Assembly (NCBI RefSeq): GCF_035920345.1
Contig: NZ_CP109149.1
Coordinates: 1,240,001-1,304,000, forward strand
Reading direction: 5' to 3'
DNA from: Nocardia vinacea
GTDB lineage: Bacteria > Actinomycetota > Actinomycetes > Mycobacteriales > Mycobacteriaceae
DNA: 64,000 nucleotides
Below, piece after piece: positions 59,740 through 64,000 of the stretch (the stretch's first letter is position 1; every line of letters begins with the position of its first letter). Below the pieces are notes generated by a model. The model was given only the letters and a program-made list of their open reading frames with translations, had not been told where the DNA came from and did no database searches. Made by a program: the position numbers and the translations under genes.

Positions 59740-60929
59740 ACCGCTGGTTCGAAACCGTTGCCGAGGCGCAGCGGCGGGCAAAGAAACGACTGCCGAAGTC
59801 GGTGTACGGCGCACTGATCGCCGGATCCGAGCGCGGCCAGACCATCGACGAAAATCAGCAGGCCTTCACCCAACTCGGCTTCGCACCGCACTGCGCGGGC
59901 CCGATCGGCGATCGCGACCAGTCGACAACCGTACTGGGACAGCAGCTCTCGATGCCGGTGCTGATCTCGCCGACCGGCGTGCAGGCGGTGCATCCGGATG
60001 GTGAAGTGGCCGTGGCCCGTGCGGCGGCGGCGCGCGGCATCGCGATGGGGCTCAGTTCCTTCGCGAGCAAGCCCATCGAGGAGGTCATCGCGGCGAATCC
60101 GGCGACATTCTTCCAGCTGTACTGGTGCGGTTCGAAAGATGAGATCCTGCAGCGGATGTCGCGCGCCAAGGCGGCGGGCGCGGTCGGTCTGATCCTGACC
60201 CTGGACTGGTCCTTCTCGCACGGGCGCGACTGGGGCAGCCCGGTGATCCCGGAGAAGCTGGATTTCAAGACCATGCTGACCTTCGCGCCGCAGACCCTGG
60301 CGCGGCCGCGCTGGCTCGCCACTTATGTTCGCTCCGGCCGTATTCCGGATCTCACCGCACCGAATATGGCCGTTGGCGGCGGTCCGGCGCCCGGCTTCTT
60401 CGGCGCCTACGGCGAGTGGATGGGCACTCCCGCACCGGATTGGGCGGATGTTGCGTGGATCTGCGAACATTGGGACGGGCCCGTCATGCTCAAGGGCGTG
60501 ATGCGCGTCGACGATGCGCTGCGCGCGGTCGACGCCGGCGTCGCGGCCATCTCGGTGTCCAATCACGGCGGGAACAATCTGGACGGTACGCCTGCTGCGA
60601 TTCGGGCATTGCCCGTGGTGGCCGACGCAGTCGGATCGCAGATCGAGGTGGTGCTCGACGGTGGCATCCGACGCGGTAGCGATGTGGTGAAGGCGGCCGC
60701 GCTGGGCGCTCGCGCGGTCATGATCGGGCGGGCCTACCTGTGGGGCCTCGCCGCGAACGGGCAGGCCGGTGTCGAGAATGTGCTCGACGTCCTGCGTGGC
60801 GGCATTGATTCGGCGTTGCTGGGACTGCGCAAGACCAGCATCGGCGATCTCGATCGGGGCGATCTAGTGGTGCCGGACGGGTTCGAGCGGGCATTGGGAG
60901 TGCCGGACCCGGCCGTGCGGTCGGCTTGA
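59736..60929 (+). CDS. mftD: Pre-mycofactocin synthase MftD
   Basis: This 397-aa FMN enzyme of the lactate oxidase/dehydrogenase family oxidatively deaminates the MftE product to give the redox-active pre-mycofactocin. It begins NRWFETVAEAQRRAKKRLP, as MftD does. The motifs ISPTGVQAVHPDGEVAVARA (about residues 78-97), DWSFSHGRDWGSP (about 163) and ISVSNHGGNNLDGTP (about 269, with the active-site His) match MftD rather than LldD. LDGGIRRGSDVVKA binds FMN phosphate. It is coupled to mftE. mftF and mftC are not in the window. Confidence 0.92.
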   Translation: MNRWFETVAEAQRRAKKRLPKSVYGALIAGSERGQTIDENQQAFTQLGFAPHCAGPIGDRDQSTTVLGQQLSMPVLISPTGVQAVHPDGEVAVARAAAARGIAMGLSSFASKPIEEVIAANPATFFQLYWCGSKDEILQRMSRAKAAGAVGLILTLDWSFSHGRDWGSPVIPEKLDFKTMLTFAPQTLARPRWLATYVRSGRIPDLTAPNMAVGGGPAPGFFGAYGEWMGTPAPDWADVAWICEHWDGPVMLKGVMRVDDALRAVDAGVAAISVSNHGGNNLDGTPAAIRALPVVADAVGSQIEVVLDGGIRRGSDVVKAAALGARAVMIGRAYLWGLAANGQAGVENVLDVLRGGIDSALLGLRKTSIGDLDRGDLVVPDGFERALGVPDPAVRSA

Positions 60930-60938
60930 CCTGGCGGA

Positions 60939-61409
60939 TTATTCGGTAGCCGCGGCTCTTCGATGATGGGTGAGCAGCGTGTCGTAGATATCGGCGAGGG
61001 CGGCCAATTGCTGGCGGTCGAGTACGTCGACCATATGTCTGCGCACGCTCTGCACATGTGCGGGCGCGGCGGTGGCCAGCACGTCGGCGCCGCGCGGCGT
61101 GAGCCGCGCGGCGGTGCGGCGGGCGTCATCCGGAATCGGTTCCCTGGCGACCAGCGCACGTTTCTCCATGCGGGTGATCTGATGGGACAGCCTGCTCTGC
61201 GACCATTCGAGTTTGGCGGCGAGATCGGCGAAGGTGAGTCGATGATCCGGTGCGTCGGCCAGGTAGGCCAGCACCGAGTATTCGACGTAGGTGAGGTTCG
61301 ACTCGCGGGATGAGTCGCGTCCGACCGCGGCGGCGATGAGGTCCCTGGTGCGCACATATCCCACCCATGCGCGCATTTCGATGTCATCGAGCCAGTGGGG
61401 ATCGGTCAC
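60939..61409 (-). CDS. MarR-family regulator
   Basis: A 156-aa winged helix-turn-helix protein: TFADLAAKLEWSQSRLSHQI (about residues 59-78) is the recognition region, and IPDDARRTAARLTPRG (about 91-106) the wing. It converges on mftD with a 9-bp gap and lies 254 bp upstream of the fumarase gene in the divergent direction. Either side could be its target, and no clear operator was recognised. Confidence 0.85.
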   Translation of the reverse strand: MTDPHWLDDIEMRAWVGYVRTRDLIAAAVGRDSSRESNLTYVEYSVLAYLADAPDHRLTFADLAAKLEWSQSRLSHQITRMEKRALVAREPIPDDARRTAARLTPRGADVLATAAPAHVQSVRRHMVDVLDRQQLAALADIYDTLLTHHRRAAATE

Positions 61410-61663
61410 GAGAGCGCTCCAAACTCTGACATGTCATTGAATTGTCCTGCCGCATGATGCCGCGCGACAACTGCCAGAACTGAGAGGTAGCACTGCTGGG
61501 GTTGAACGTGCAACCTTTTGGTGGGATGCACCGAGTGAGGGTTGCCTAAGCACGGTCGGCCTCCTATTACTGGATACGCTCCTTGTGCTCGTGACCAGCC
61601 TGCCGAAGACCTGCCAAGGCCCCGGCGGTGCGTCAGCCCTGAGACCGAATAAGGAGTGCGTCC

Positions 61664-63340
<1,677 letters not shown>

Positions 63341-63476
63341 AATGTTCAGCCATCAGGGCACATGTCCGGACACCGAATTGTCACCCCGTTCGCCGGGGTA
63401 ACAATCCCGCCGAAGCGATGCACTCTTGATTAGGGGTACATCGCTGCACCGGTGTCGATGGAGGTCGAGGAGGGCA

Positions 63477-63878
63477 ATGAGTACGTCGTTTCGTATCTCG
63501 GAATCCGCCAGCCGTCGGTTGGCCGAACGCGCCGCTCGTGAGGGAACCAGTTCGACCGCACTACTCAACCGCCTGATCCGGGAGGGTTTCGATCAGCTCG
63601 ACCATCCCGGAATCGTTTTCCGCGGCCCCATCTCCGATCGCCGCGCGGCATTGGCTGCGGGCCCGGAGGTATGGGAAGTCGTTGCGCGCCTACAAGAACT
63701 GGACGGTCCGGAAGAACGCCGCATCGCTGTCCTGAGCCAGCAATCGGATCTGCACTCCCGCAGGATCAAGATCGCCATCGCCTACGCGCGGGCGCACGGC
63801 CCGGAGATCATCGAGCGCATCGACCGCAATCGTGAAGCGGCCGAAGCGATCCGCGGTTCGGACTCGGTGCGCCCCTGA
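63477..63878 (+). CDS. Ribbon-helix-helix protein, antitoxin-like
   Basis: A 133-aa protein. The first 45 residues (TSFRISESASRRLAERAAREG and SSTALLNRLIREG) fit a ribbon-helix-helix DNA-binding domain. The rest (RAALAAGPEVWEVVARLQEL, then IKIAIAYARAH) is helical and somewhat like DUF433 segments of antitoxins. GAGGAGG precedes ATG 63477. No toxin gene is seen downstream within the window (about 120 bp remain), and a terminator-like hairpin follows, so it appears to be an orphan. Confidence 0.7.
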   Translation: MSTSFRISESASRRLAERAAREGTSSTALLNRLIREGFDQLDHPGIVFRGPISDRRAALAAGPEVWEVVARLQELDGPEERRIAVLSQQSDLHSRRIKIAIAYARAHGPEIIERIDRNREAAEAIRGSDSVRP

Positions 63879-63902
63879 CCCCATAGCCGATCAACGCCAT
63901 AG

Positions 63903-63943
63903 CGGGTGGCTATCGCACTCATCCAGTGTGCGATAGCCGCCCG
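63903..63943 (+). terminator. Strong stem-loop after the ribbon-helix-helix gene
   Basis: GGCTATCGCAC (63908-63918) pairs perfectly with GTGCGATAGCC (63928-63938), and CGGG (63903-63906) pairs with CCCG (63940-63943) across a T-G position. The 9-base loop is followed by TTCTGTGT. It is 25 bp after the stop of the preceding gene and a likely transcription terminator. Confidence 0.75.
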
Positions 63944-64000
63944 TTCTGTGTCTGCAGAGCGCCCGTGTCGCATCGGAAAGGCTTGCGATGCAATAGGATT

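Noticed and set aside
59742..59752. TGGTTCGAAAC as part of a tRNA T-arm
   Set aside because: It lies inside the start of mftD (NRWFETV) and no cloverleaf can be drawn around it.

Overview
The window looks like chromosomal DNA of a high-GC, mycolic-acid actinobacterium, most probably Nocardia or a close relative. This is inferred from gene content and was not tested by a database search. Supporting content: urease genes of mycobacterial type followed by a convergent type II NADH dehydrogenase (the ureD-ndh junction also seen in Mycobacterium), recC-recB-recD in that order, an EthA-like Baeyer-Villiger monooxygenase, DUF3558-type lipoproteins, a broken ESX-type EspC-like gene, mycofactocin genes, an F420-type LLM oxidoreductase and a class I fumarase. 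I see no tRNA, rRNA, CRISPR array, transposase or prophage.

Layout. 0-13 kb: end of ureB, ureC, then about 9.2 kb of unrelated genes (decayed ESX-like remnant, secreted SGNH hydrolase, O-methyltransferase, quinone oxidoreductase, TetR/MFS pair, NTF2-like protein, SDR, Fe-S reductase, PAP2 phosphatase), then ureF-ureG-ureD. 13-18 kb: exported protein, ndh, cytochrome P450, beta-lactamase-like protein. 18.5-27.3 kb: recCBD. 27.3-30 kb: a DNA-alkylation repair island with an ECF-type sigma factor, two O6-alkylguanine methyltransferases, a 2-oxoglutarate oxygenase and a free-standing Ada-type zinc domain. Two copies of one promoter-like motif sit before the sigma gene and before the second methyltransferase gene. 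30-33 kb: DinB-like protein, TetR/monooxygenase pair, DUF3558 lipoprotein pair. 33-41 kb: an oxidation cluster (Baeyer-Villiger monooxygenase, ferritin-like di-iron protein with a coupled flavin/2Fe-2S reductase, aldehyde dehydrogenase, SDR) with two TetR genes. 41-53 kb: PrmC-like methylase, YdcF-like protein, FolD, an exonuclease-BRCT-TerD pseudogene, MarR/ABC exporter, HxlR/oxidoreductase, a proline-rich membrane protein, an L,D-transpeptidase, a cyclodeaminase-like protein and an LLM oxidoreductase.

53-58 kb: a minus-strand stressosome operon, rsbR-rsbS-rsbT-rsbX, then a PAS-GAF-SpoIIE-HATPase phosphatase and an RsbV-like STAS protein, with no sigma gene beside it. 58-61 kb: mftR diverging from mftE-mftD, a mycofactocin subset lacking mftA, mftB, mftC and mftF. 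61-64 kb: MarR, class I fumarase and a ribbon-helix-helix protein.

Many operons are tightly packed, with ATGA-type overlaps. Regulator genes are often divergent from their likely targets, and the shared intergenic regions contain palindromes that are plausible operators.
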